DNA of 64,000 nt from Allantophomopsis cytisporea (Eukaryota > Ascomycota > Leotiomycetes > Phacidiales > Phacidiaceae), in assembly GCA_024752435.1 (NCBI GenBank), contig CP103030.1:496001-560000 (forward strand). Direction: 5' to 3'. A program made the translations under genes and the position numbers. Below, piece by piece: positions 1-10,300 of this stretch; positions within the stretch are counted from its first letter, which is position 1, and each line of letters begins with the position of its first letter. The notes under the pieces are model-generated. The model did no database searches. It was not told the origin of the DNA and was given only the letters and a program-made list of their open reading frames with translations.

Positions 1-166
1 TTTAATTCTCTCTATCCATTGCAAACCTTTGCCCACCGACTTATGAGAGCAGCAGTGGATCATAAATAATCCATTGCCGCATGTCACACTTGAGCGCGCT
101 TTTCCCCATCACCAAAACGACTTCAAAGTAGGAACAGCGAGCTGTGTGACAGCTACAATCTTCCCA

Positions 167-2863
167 ATGTTTCGAAATCGGTAAGTCGCGCCCATTTGTT
201 ATTCGATTTTTTAAAAATTCCCAGCAAATGATCTCGAAAAAGAAAATAGAAAAGAGTTCCCCCCCAAAACATTCCTACTTGGTTGTTTCTTGGTCGTCGA
301 ATTGTTGCTTGTTGCGTCGTGGAGCATTGCTGACACTTGCGATAGTACCTCATCGCAGAAGCCGGGTAACGAGCTCTACGAAAACTTCCGCCAGCACTTC
401 CCTCAGATAACCAGCGCAACATCATCTTCTGGAAGCAATTCTGGAAACACTTCTCTCGATGCTACCCAAAATGCAGCCGCCGCGACTCTGGATAAGTATG
501 TCTATCACCGACTCTTCAGTCTGCTCATACAGCGATTCGACTATGGCCTCGCACTCCCAGCCTTGGACTTCGACCTTAGAGTGTCATCTTGAAATCATAC
601 TAACATTTCCAGCAGGCAACAAAACCTAGGCCCCAGCGATATCAAAGATCTGGATCCCACTCCTCGAGCTCAACATCAAGAGCCATGGCGTTTCACACCG
701 TCTTTGTTGGATCCTAACTCTTACGCATTTCACAACTTTGCAAATCAACCACCAGGTTACTATACCCCTACACCTGGAGGCTCAAATACCTTATATCATA
801 GCCAAGCAGGCGACCTTCATACTCCAGGAATGGGCATGGGAATGGGACTGGGTACGCCATTATCTCTTCCTCAGCTCGAAGGAGGTGTTCATGCGGGCTC
901 GATGATGGAGATGCCAGGTTTCACGCATATGCAACCGCAACTATTCCAAAATTACAATCCATTTGGTCCCCCACAGTCCCATCCGCAACAATCTTCATTT
1001 GCGCCATCATCATTCTTACACCAGGACACTGGTTACGAGACCATGGAGCAAGACGGATCACCTTTGGGCGATGGAAGAATGGACTCAATGGACTCCATGG
1101 ACTCAACAATGCATCACCAGTCTCCACTGATACATTACCAGCCAAGATACGATTCTGGTTTTGTCCCTTCAGTCCCAGCATCGGCGGAGAAGTTTCGATT
1201 TCACGTTACCCTCAATGCGCCAACCGCAATGATCAAGAGCGCAGATGAGATCCCCGTCACCTACCTTAACAAAGGACAGGCTTATTCCGTTTCGATTATC
1301 GATACTTTGCCAAGTGTGCCAGCTTCGGCTGGTACTCGCTACCGTACCTTTGTTAGAATTTCCTTCGAAGACGAGCAGCAACGACAAAAGCCAGCGACTT
1401 GTTGGCAACTCTGGAAGGAGGGACGCGGAACTAACGAAGCTCATCAACGTGGTGGCAAGCTTCAGGCTGTGGAATACGTCGAAGCTAATCAGCCAGCAGA
1501 CAGCGACGACAAAAGGACTCGGGTGGACTTGGATACGGCATCTTTCGATGGCTTTTCCGTACTATGGACACCAGGCGCTAATGGTTTAAACGAATGCAAC
1601 ATTGCCGTACGCTTCAACTTCCTTTCTACTGACTTTAGCCATTCCAAGGGAGTGAAGGGTATTCCAGTACGACTCTGTGCGAAGACGGAGATGATCAGTA
1701 CAGGATCACCTCGCGCAAACTCTGAGCCCGCCGAGGTAGCTTTCTGTAAGGTCAAACTCTTCAGAGACCACGGCGCTGAACGCAAGCTCTCGAATGATGT
1801 CGCCCATGTCAAGAAGACCATCGACAAGCTCAAGCAGCAGATAGCTCAAGCGGAGACGGGTATGAAGGACTTTAAGCGCAAACGGAACTCCATTGTCTCG
1901 AAGCCACAGCCGGCTCAACGACCCGGAAAGGTCCAGAAACACAAGCGCACATGGTCGATGTCCTCAACTAGCTCGGCCGGCGGTAGAGTAGCCATGGAGG
2001 AGGATCTACACTACAAGTTGCAAACAATGCAGGATATGTTCACTAGTACTCGTCCTGTTAGTGTACTGTATCTTCGTGGTGCAGAGCAGGACGACCCAGA
2101 TCTTCATCCCGTAGCACTTTCAGGCAAGCCTCTCGACCTGACAAAGGTTGACTCCAAGGACATTACTGCATGGCAACAACGAGCAAGCGAGCGCGGATCA
2201 ACCACTGGCAACTCCTCGATGGTATCACCAACGCCAAGCTCAGTATCCATTCGATCCCAAGGAATCGTCGGCGCAACAGTACCAGGAAACAACGCACAAT
2301 GGGGACCTGTCAAAAGGACTGCCTCTGCAGACGTCCAATCCAGCAATCCACAACAACTTGCCAGTCCACCCGATCAACTCACTAGAGTCCCAAGGCAGTC
2401 AACTGGAGATGCTGCCAATCTCAGCGGATGGATCGAGGCTCTTGGAGTCGACGCAGCTTATCAGCCACCCACCGAACGTCCAAATAAGCCTGTTGCCTGC
2501 TTCTACGTCCTCCGTCGCGATTCTTCATCCGCAGAGAAGCACGAATATCATCGAGCAATCTATCTCGCCCAACGAACCCTCCAGGACTTCAATAGCGCTA
2601 TAGCATCAAAGTGGGGCCTGGATGCATCCAAGATCCAACATACATTACATGTACTACCCTCCGGACTACGAATCGAGGTGGACGACGACGTGGTTCGAGA
2701 ACTGGCCGAAGGCCAAGACTTCATCCTCGAAATTGCGCCCGTCACAGCGCCTGTCAAGCAAGAATGGGAAATGACCGATGTTTCAGTTGACAGCAACACC
2801 GACGCTGCGACCCAATCGACTGATATCGAAAGTCCCGGCTATGAGCTCCGACTAATTTTCTAA
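167..2863 (+). CDS. grhl: Grainyhead/CP2-family transcription factor
   Basis: Three exons (167-180, 346-495, 616-2863; the last acceptor could also be at 613) give one 803-residue frame. Introns 181-345 and 496-615 start with GTAAGT and GTATGT, and the first has a CTGAC branch site. The start is the short exon coding MFRNR. Residues about 245-455 are a CP2/Grainyhead DNA-binding domain, recognisable by the FRFHVTLNAPTAM start and the block around GFSVLWTPGANGLNECNIAV. A coiled stretch with basic residues follows (about 455-500). Residues about 660-775 look like the ubiquitin-like dimerisation region of the family. The N-terminal 240 residues are rich in Pro, Gln, Met and Gly and are probably disordered and activating. 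In Neurospora the single Grainyhead-like protein (csp-2) controls cell-wall remodelling and conidial separation; a similar nuclear role is inferred here. The downstream neighbour is 11.5 kb away. The exact start exon is the least certain part. Confidence 0.92.
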
Positions 2864-3900
2864 TCCTATTTCAATACCCCAAATATCCGACCATCTACAC
2901 TCCTTTCGTCAAACTGAACATCAACTTTTCCTTGTTACTCTTTATACCCCAAACGGATGTCGAACAGCGGTCTCTGTTGTAACATCTTTACGATTTCCTC
3001 ACAGCTCGAATTTATTTATCATCCCAAGAGAGGAGGAGCTTTATCGGATATCGCGAGTTCTAATGATGGGTGGGGTGGATATCAAATTAATGGCGTCAAC
3101 TACTAAATATGATACTTATCCGGGACTGGGCTTTCCTTCTTTTCCTTGAAGATACCAAGTCTCCTACTTCACGGAGCATTTTCGAAAAGACGTCGTTGAT
3201 ACACTTTTTTCTTCCTACTCTCCCCTTTTCCTGTCAAGCTGTGTAGCTTATACTTTCTTCTTCTTCTTCTTCTTCTTCTTCTTCTTTCATTCTGTTTCTT
3301 TTTGTATCCTTGATGGACACAGGCATTTTTGTGAGAGGCTTAGGGCTTCAGTGGGTGGATTATTCGTGTTGTGCTGTTAATGCTACTTGTATCTTTGCAC
3401 ACTTACCGGGGATGAAACTGATATACAAGACAAAGTGCTGGTTACTGTGGCAATTATGTTTATTCTCTTCTTCAACCCTTTAAAACAACACATTTTTGTT
3501 TTCTTCTTCGTTTCTAGTCCTGCATATGGAGGACGCCGCACATACAAAATTTCAGCAAAGGGGGTTTTAGCATACACAGTTTGCAACGAGCATTTTCCCT
3601 ATTTTTCATTGGACCTCTTCGGGTTTTTGTTGTTTTTTTGTTGAGCACAAAATTTGTACACTGCATGAGGGGTAGCTACTGGTACTGAGCGAATGGACAT
3701 CGAATACGACTAGGATGTTTGGAAGGGAGAAAATGGCGAGCTTGTGCTTGTACGGGAAGGGGGGGGGAATTGGGGGAGGGGAGCTTGAATGGACGGAGGG
3801 GGGGGTGTTTGTCATATACCAATACATCTACGATACCACTATTCGCAATTATTCTTACACATAATAATGCTAGCATTTCAACCAGAATATTGTTCACCTC
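2864..3900. other. 3' flank of the CP2-factor gene, no gene seen
   Basis: This stretch holds the presumed 3' untranslated region and terminator of the CP2 factor. It contains a pyrimidine run with about ten CTT units at 3254-3287 and several T-rich tracts. The open frames on both strands are short, overlap each other and have no family signature, so I call none of them genes. Confidence 0.6.
3254..3287. repeat. (CTT)n microsatellite
   Basis: About ten uninterrupted copies of CTT/TTC lie about 400 bases past the stop codon of the CP2 factor, possibly within its 3' untranslated region. Confidence 0.9.
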
Positions 3901-4213
3901 ACACACATGTCATTAAGGGTATAAAGTAGTCTACCATGAATTGCGTATTGTGTCTCGTTATGTCTTGCGTGGAGCGTCTACGCCATGCCTATCGGCTTCA
4001 CCTGCACAGTTTGAATTCAATTCCCAAACTAAAATAAATAAATAAAACCTCAAACCTTCTTTTCTTTGTTTCTTTACTTCTTTCTTTTCTGCCACAGTCC
4101 CGCCCGGCGTAAATGGGCGCCGGGCTACGACATGTCCGCGATCTTCGAGCCCGTGGCCTGTTCTGTTCTGGCGAATCTTCCTCGTCCCGGACCACCCCAG
4201 CTCCCACCGCCCA

Positions 4214-4299
4214 CCGCCTATCACCCATCACCCATCACCCATCGCCCATCGCCCATCGCCCATCGCCCATCGCCCATCGCCCATCGCCCATCGCCCATC
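4214..4299. repeat. 7-bp tandem array, unit CCCATCR
   Basis: About eleven head-to-tail copies of CCCATCA changing to CCCATCG. There are no spacers between units, so it is a minisatellite and not a CRISPR array. Confidence 0.95.
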
Positions 4300-4587
4300 T
4301 AGCCCGCCGACGAAGGAAAGTTCAAGTCCGCCTGCAATCCAATCATCCTACCCTGGTCCCCCTTCTAGCCCTCCCCGAGAACTAAATATGTCCTGAGAAT
4401 GAATTGGCCGAAAGCCATACTCTTTCTCCCTCGCTACATGTATCGGCTTGTCCTATTTGAATTCCCCGTCGATTCATACACCATCTAGTTGTACTATAGA
4501 TACTATGCTGTCAAGACATTTCTATTTGCGGTTTCGGCAGGGCAATCGGAGACGAGGTTTGCTCGTGTTTTGGGTCGGCGTGCTGGG

Positions 4588-4720
4588 TGGTTTGGGTTTG
4601 GGTTTGGGTATGGGTTTGGGGCCCAGTGGTTTGTGACTTGGGGACTTGGGGACTTGGGGACTCTGACTTGGGATTTGGGACTTGGGACTTGGGACTTGGG
4701 GATTTGGGATTTAGACCTTG
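4588..4720. repeat. G-rich tandem arrays, TTTGGG then GACTTGGG units
   Basis: A run of TTTGGG units (4590-4621) is followed by GACTTGGG/GATTTGGG units (4634-4720). More than ten G3-4 tracts with 3-6 base loops lie on the plus strand, which fits G-quadruplex formation. The unit is close to but not the same as the TTAGGG telomere repeat. Confidence 0.9.
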
Positions 4721-4797
4721 GGTATGCGGACCCCCCGCTTTCAAGCCACACCTTTGGAGCCCGTTGTTGGTTGTGCACACTTCTTGTGGTGGTGCGG

Positions 4798-4846
4798 GTT
4801 TTTGGTTTGGTTTGGCTTGGTTTGGTTTGGTTTGGTTTCGTTTCGG
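4798..4846. repeat. (TTTGG)n microsatellite
   Basis: About nine copies of a 5-base unit TTTGG, with one CTTGG variant, ending in TTTCG copies. Confidence 0.92.
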
Positions 4847-5068
4847 TGCAGGGTTGCATGCACAGCCACTTCTGCGCCACAGATCTACATGACGGTGTTG
4901 CTTGGTTGGGTTAGATGTGGCGATGGTTACGTATGCTTGGGGGAGGAGGGCTGTTTCTATGTATATGGCGCCAATTACGAGGCTTTGATAGTTGCTGCCT
5001 ACTGCTGTTATGCTTTAGGTGTGTCGTGTAGGTATGTAGGCGTATATGTAGATGTGTGGTTAGATGTT

Positions 5069-5089
5069 GTATGTATGTATGTATGTATG
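5069..5089. repeat. (GTAT)n microsatellite
   Basis: Five copies of the tetranucleotide GTAT. Confidence 0.85.
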
Positions 5090-5535
5090 AATAAGGTATT
5101 GATGCACAGGAGCGTAGCTTGGGGAGTATGCGAGTTGTGATAAGACTCGCTGGTGTCAGTGTTAGCTACTGCGTACCACCTACCTTACCTATCTTATGCA
5201 ACAGATGGTATTCAGATATCCACCAGCTTTGATTCGCGAATGCATAGTATGCACGATGATTCTGATGGACATGAATGTACCTCGATCGTCTCATAGCGGA
5301 GTCGCCGGTCTGCACCGCCACTTGTACACGGCTCAAGTACCTTTCCTGGAAAGGTATGGATATGGATATGGATATCGTCTAAAGATTCGGATGGATGGTG
5401 CCGTGCACGGTACGGATGGAAGAACAATGCTCCATCCATACATGCCAAATGACATGCGCCTCGCGACGACTTTCTCTGATGTCGCAGGGTTAATGATGCG
5501 TTACCTTATGTCTTTACCGTGAACGCTTGTGCTCG

Positions 5536-5600
5536 GCTTGAGTCAGAGCTTGAGCCTGAGCCTGAGCCTGAGCCTGAGCTTGAGCTTGAGCTTGAGCTTA
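5536..5600. repeat. 6-bp tandem array GAGCCT/GAGCTT
   Basis: About ten copies of a hexamer. The inner copies read GAGCCT and the outer ones GAGCTT, so the two variants are grouped in blocks. Confidence 0.92.
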
Positions 5601-5704
5601 ACAAATAAGCTTGCACTGGGCTGGTGGGAGATATGTACCTAGGCTTTGCACTATGGTTTCGCTGTGCAACGCCATTACTCTCTGGTTACTTTGGTAAGTA
5701 GGGG

Positions 5705-5741
5705 ATGGAGGCTGGAGGCTGGAGGCTGGAGGCTGGAGGAT
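5705..5741. repeat. 7-bp tandem array GGAGGCT
   Basis: About five copies of GGAGGCT, purine-rich on the plus strand. Confidence 0.9.
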
Positions 5742-6221
5742 GGGGATAATGGGGAGATGAGAGAGGTCGGTGCAGGAGTAAGTCATTCTGCATGTGAATG
5801 CTCTTTCGCATTCATGCTGCCTATTCAACATATCGAGAGGCACCCTTGACCTTACACGCATCATCCTGGGATTTACACCATGATGACCTCTTCCATTCCC
5901 CCTTCCTCCGTTCATTGGATGAGATACGGTACCAAGTAAGGTACTGATGTACTGGAGAAAGCTGAGAGCTTCCCGCTCGCATTACAGGGTGCAAAGCAGG
6001 TACCGACCGAGTCGTTCCTCCCTATCGCTCTAAGTATCAGAAAAGAGGCCAAGAGCATGAATACGTACCTTAGTGAGTGGATGAGAGATACAGCGTACGG
6101 AGTATCCCACTCTAAGGAGGTATATATCAGCTCCCCCGCCGACGAGCAGTTAGCCTAAACAATCTCATTCACCATATCTAGATCACATGTGGCGAATTAA
6201 GCTCATTGGAAGTGTGGCGGC

Positions 6222-6324
6222 GAGTTTGAGTTTGAGTTTGAGTTTGAGTGAGTGAGTGAGTGAGTGAGTGAGTGAGTGTGAGTGTCGTGGCACAACGAAT
6301 ATCTCCCTCTCTCTCTCTCTCTCT
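6222..6324. repeat. Compound microsatellite: GAGTTT, then GAGT, then CT
   Basis: Five GAGTTT units are followed directly by nine or so GAGT units (to about 6285). A CT dinucleotide run lies at 6305-6324. The change from GAGTTT to GAGT looks like one array growing out of another. Confidence 0.9.
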
Positions 6325-6721
6325 ACGCAGTATATGGCGCATGCCCATTTCTTGGGTCGTATGCCGTGCCCGTGCCATACACTTTCATCATTCGTTCGCA
6401 GCGAATCTCTCCGCATGCACGCGGTATGCAGGTGCATGTGCATGTAGGTCGTGTGTATGAGGCCATGCCAACGCATTGCAGCGTGCTCATGTGAACGATA
6501 TCGATTTCACTCGATGAAGTTTGTTGTGTAGTGTAGTATAGTGTTGTGTTGCGTTGCGTTGTGTTGTGCTGGCCGTGGACCTTGTCCAGCTGAGGAGATA
6601 TGTAGTATGAGTTTCACCATGGGCTTGGGATTGGGTCATTGGAGTATCTGATACGCTGCGTGCGGTCAGGCACACGGTATGGCATATGGAAGATGGATGG
6701 GACATTGAGATCTGAATTCGG

Positions 6722-6998
6722 GGATATGGAGTGAGTAAGGTATGGGTCAGGCAGGGTCAGGTAGAGTCGGGTAGGAAAAGGTAAGGTCAAGTCAGGTAAG
6801 GTAGGGTCGGGTCGGGTAAGCCTTCGTTATCCTTTCTGCTCCCGCTGTACTGCACGCGTACTGTGGCTGGTGTGCCGTGATATTCATCTTCATTCAGGAA
6901 AAGGAAAAGCCTCGGTTGGGTCGAGGCCTTTATGCTCGTCTTGTCTTCATGTGCTACAGTATTGATGAGGTAAGGTAAGGTAAGGCAAGGTAGCGAGT
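6722..6998. repeat. Degenerate AGGTC/AGGTA pentamer field
   Basis: Many imperfect copies of GGTCA, GGTCG and GGTAA occur at 6722-6835 and again at 6967-6997. They are spaced irregularly and look like decayed tandem repeats. Confidence 0.7.
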
Positions 6999-7580
6999 AA
7001 TTACCTTACAATAGGTAGTCATAGAATAATGCAGATCCCGTGATGTGACAATCAGTCTTGGTCATCTTATGGACAATGTACACACTTTACTCACTTGACC
7101 TTGTTAGACTATCCATCCATCATGATAACGCAACTCTCCTTCCCCTCCTTGTCTATCTCTCTATCTATCCACCGATCAACCCATCCACCGTCGCGCCACA
7201 GTGGCTTCAGCCACATCATCTCTCCACCATCTCAATCGACGGCACGGCATGTGGCTCAGCAGAAGAAGCGTCAAGCTTTTCGTTTTGCACGAGCGTGGAG
7301 TTGTCACTTGTCAGTGTTACGTTGTGCCAGTATCATCGAGTCTATTCCCACTCGCCCGCCGACGCTCGTTAAAACAGCACTCCGCTCTCCATCGAACAAA
7401 GGAATGATCACCATTGCATGCGATACTTAGTTTCGGTACCAGCTGACATGCCGATTCTGTGCGGTGGCATAACCAGAGAGAGAGCGTTGCTGGGGCTGAT
7501 CGTGGCTAAGGGCTTTGGATGTGCAGTAAGTGAGGTATGTAGAGGGAGAGGAGAATGAGTAATCCACCACCACCACAATC

Positions 7581-7606
7581 GACTCGACTCGACTCGACTC
7601 GACTCG
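7581..7606. repeat. (GACTC)n microsatellite
   Basis: Five perfect copies of GACTC. Confidence 0.9.
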
Positions 7607-7743
7607 GCCTTTGAATACTCTACCGCCATATCCACACCGAAATGTATTCCTATATAGTACCATGCATTGTAAATAGATAGGGTCCTCACTATGCACTTAC
7701 AACTATTCATCTCTAGCTCTAGTTCTTTCCCCCCCACCCAACC

Positions 7744-7744
7744 A

Positions 7745-7777
<33 letters not shown>

Positions 7778-7790
7778 AGAAAAAAAGGAA
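7744..7790. repeat. Poly(A) tract with purine tail
   Basis: About 24 consecutive A residues followed by A-rich GA sequence. It could be a retroposition tail, but no element or target-site duplication is visible next to it. Confidence 0.8.
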
Positions 7791-7987
7791 ATCAAACCCT
7801 AATACGTCCAAGCCGAAAAAGAAAAGAAAAAAGAAATATTGGGTTTCTATCTCATCGCGCGCAATGACGCTGCATCCGGAACCCATTTGATTCTTCTGCC
7901 GGGCGAGATTTTTTCTCTCTCAGCACGTCAACGTGCATATGTGCATATAGTCCGTGGGTTGAGAGGTGTTCGTGCACCGCACAAACC

Positions 7988-8030
7988 CTCCTCTCTCTCT
8001 CTCTCTCGCTCGCTCGCTCTCTCTCTCCTC
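7988..8030. repeat. (CT)n tract with CGCT units
   Basis: CT dinucleotides interrupted by three CGCT units, then more CT. Confidence 0.88.
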
Positions 8031-9034
8031 CCCCCTTCCCTCCTACCTCGTGGCTGATGGGGCGAGCCACAACCCTACGTCATTTGGGGATGGGTCCTGA
8101 GAGGATCGGCGGTGCGATGCTCGGCGTTTACCGTTGCGTGGGGATATGAATAGAAATGGTTATGAATAGAATTGGGAATGGGCATGCGAAGAGGTGGAGA
8201 GTGATGACAGTGATGGTGATGCGGCTTGGGGATTTTGCGGTGGGGGGGGAGGGGGTTTGCTGATTGCTTGCGTGGCATAGATTAGATGTGAGGTGAAAGG
8301 GTATGGAGTCAGACTTACGGTGTATGTATGTCAATAGTATTATGTGTGTATGTTGATTTGACTTGTCAATGCGCGTGGTACCATGGTGTGTGTATAGGAA
8401 TTTGTGAGATGGTATTCTCTCTGGCCTTTGGCCTTGGTGTTTTCGAAACCGTGGTGGAGAACGGTGTAGGCGTTGAGCATTGTATGAACAAGTCTGTAGA
8501 TGATGGATCGTGAAGATGGTGTGGAAGTATTTCTCGCCTTCGACTATACAATTGAAGACAATTTCAATCGTTATCAACAAGAATTGATGTATCCTTAAAC
8601 TTCGCATCCATGTCGTATTGCACATATTGTTGATGTTCCTGTGAATAGGAGCGAGTATATGAGTGAGTGTATTTCTTTCTCATCGTCACTTTCCATCATT
8701 TGTATCCCCAACTTCGTTTTTCTACTTCTTTTGGACCCCGTATGCACCTGTGGGACTCGAGTGTGCGAATTCCTCATATCCGAAGATCATATGTTTCCCC
8801 CGCGTAAGAGGAGGGGGGAGAAAACTCGAATAGGTCTTCTTCTCGGCTTATTTTCCTCCGTTCTCTTATCCCACACCACCTTACACGGCGCACATTCGGA
8901 CATCATGAAGCTATTGATTGCTATCATACCAAGACCCCATCATCGGCGCGTCTCCTCCAGCCTCTATGAGAGGACGCATCCCACCAGCTAAACAGGGATT
9001 CACATCTTCACAACACTCACGATGTGCACCGCAA

Positions 9035-9367
9035 CTAGCCCATTCCACCAAGCCCGACCCTCTCCACTGCGCGCTCCAATTTCGCAAGCATTTCCTCGAC
9101 ATCGTTAGCCACAGCCTAGCCCTTCTGTCACTCCCCTTTTTTTTCGGCCGTTTGCAGCGCCTTGCGTCGTGGGGTACTGGTGGTAATCTCATTTCCACCA
9201 TTTCCCGCCTCGCGCATCTGCCGTGTGACGGCTGCGTTTCGTTGTGGTGCGCTGGGCTGCCTACCGTGCTGCTGGGACGGAGTCGTGTCTGGTGCGTGAG
9301 CCGTGTTTTGTGTCGACGTTCCGTTGTCAGGAAGCGATAGTTGCTTCCCCTGGAACTTTTGGAGCAT
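9035..9367 (-). pseudogene. Possible broken small gene of unknown family
   Basis: Reading from an ATG at 9367, 79 codons are open and encode a polar, Gln/Thr/Pro/Arg-rich protein. The frame then meets TGA at 9128-9130 and TAG at 9116-9118, four codons apart. After that it stays open to 9035 and encodes a segment with helix character (DVEEMLAKLERAVERV). The two stops are too close together to be removed by a normal intron. Each differs from a sense codon (CGA, CAG) by one C-to-T change, so decay of a real gene is one reading; chance is another. I do not recognise a family. The 79-codon part alone might be a real small protein. Confidence 0.25.
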
Positions 9368-10300
9368 TCACGATATTTCAATGAAGTCTTTCTCGATGCG
9401 TGAAGAAGAGGACAGGAGAGATGGATGGATTATGATCAGAATGCTCGGTGCGCGCGGAAGAGCACAACCCTTCCTGCCAAAGCACACTGCGATTTTCGAT
9501 CTGGTCCGATCCGATGCCATCTGATCTGATCAATCACATCTCAACTCACCCATCTATCTCATCGAAAGTCGAAACTCGAGAACCCCCTTTTCCGACCACC
9601 AGAACAGATCCTTTTAATTTCCCATCTCCAACAGTGCCCCTATTCTCCCTCCCTATCCTATCTCATCCCTCACATTCTTTCCTCTGAAAAATCTGCACGA
9701 GTCCACAGCACGGTAGACTGACAGACTAGCGTCAGTCCTCTGCCACTTTTGACGGCGGCTGGCTTTAGGCCGTTGGGACGCGGCCGATCATTCTCAGATG
9801 ATCGATTCAGCCCATACTCCCTGCCTCTGAGCATCGCTCTCATCCTCGACCCTCGTCGAGCTGAGCTCAGGTGAGGCTAGGAAATGCTTATTTTGCGTGA
9901 TGTCGGGTAAATCGGGTTGAAGCGCGCAGTGAGGACATACGTGCAAAGGGAAAGAGGTTGGGACGATGATATGGAGTGGGAATAATGATATGGTAGGTTA
10001 GCCTATTCTATTTACTTTTCCTCTTCTCTTCTTATATTGGCCTGTGGCTGAGGAGAATCGCGGAGATACCTGGTGTAACTCTGTGTGCTTGTGTTATTCA
10101 CTGATTTCTTTTCGTTCACTGCTATCGTGACCCATCTGCCTATTCTTGGTCCTGATACATTGTCGATTGTCATTTAACTAGTGTCACCGGTGTCGCTACG
10201 GACTCCAAAGATCCATGTTTCGAGCACCTGATGTCAGGACATGCGTGAGAACTCATGATGACAGATTAAATAGAAGCGTTGTTTCAGATTCTGCAGTCTT

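Larger units (their letters stand above)
3901..10300. other. 6.4 kb intergenic block crowded with simple repeats
   Basis: I find no convincing protein gene here apart from one doubtful small frame at 9035-9367 on the minus strand. From 4.2 to 8.1 kb the sequence changes from one short tandem array to another (units of 2, 4, 5, 6, 7 and 8 bases), with strong strand asymmetry: the plus strand is G-rich at 4.5-6.9 kb, then C/T-rich. Open frames of 60-165 codons come from the arrays reading through in several frames. From 8.1 to 10.3 kb the sequence is more ordinary but still shows no family match. Confidence 0.6.

Noticed and set aside
4214..4299. CRISPR-like regular repeat
   Set aside because: The 7-bp units abut without spacers and the organism is a fungus; it is a plain minisatellite.
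4489..5140. Several overlapping frames of 100-140 codons on both strands
   Set aside because: They run through the TTTGGG, GACTTGGG and TTTGG arrays, whose lack of stops explains the open frames; the translations are Gly/Leu/Trp or Pro/Lys/Ser repeats.
7744..7790. Poly(A) tail of a retroposed copy
   Set aside because: No gene-like or element-like sequence precedes it and no target-site duplication was seen; it sits among other simple repeats.
8911..9381. 156-codon minus-strand frame
   Set aside because: No motif, and composition rich in Arg, Ser, Cys and Trp typical of an off-frame read. The neighbouring frame at 9035-9367 looks more like coding sequence.
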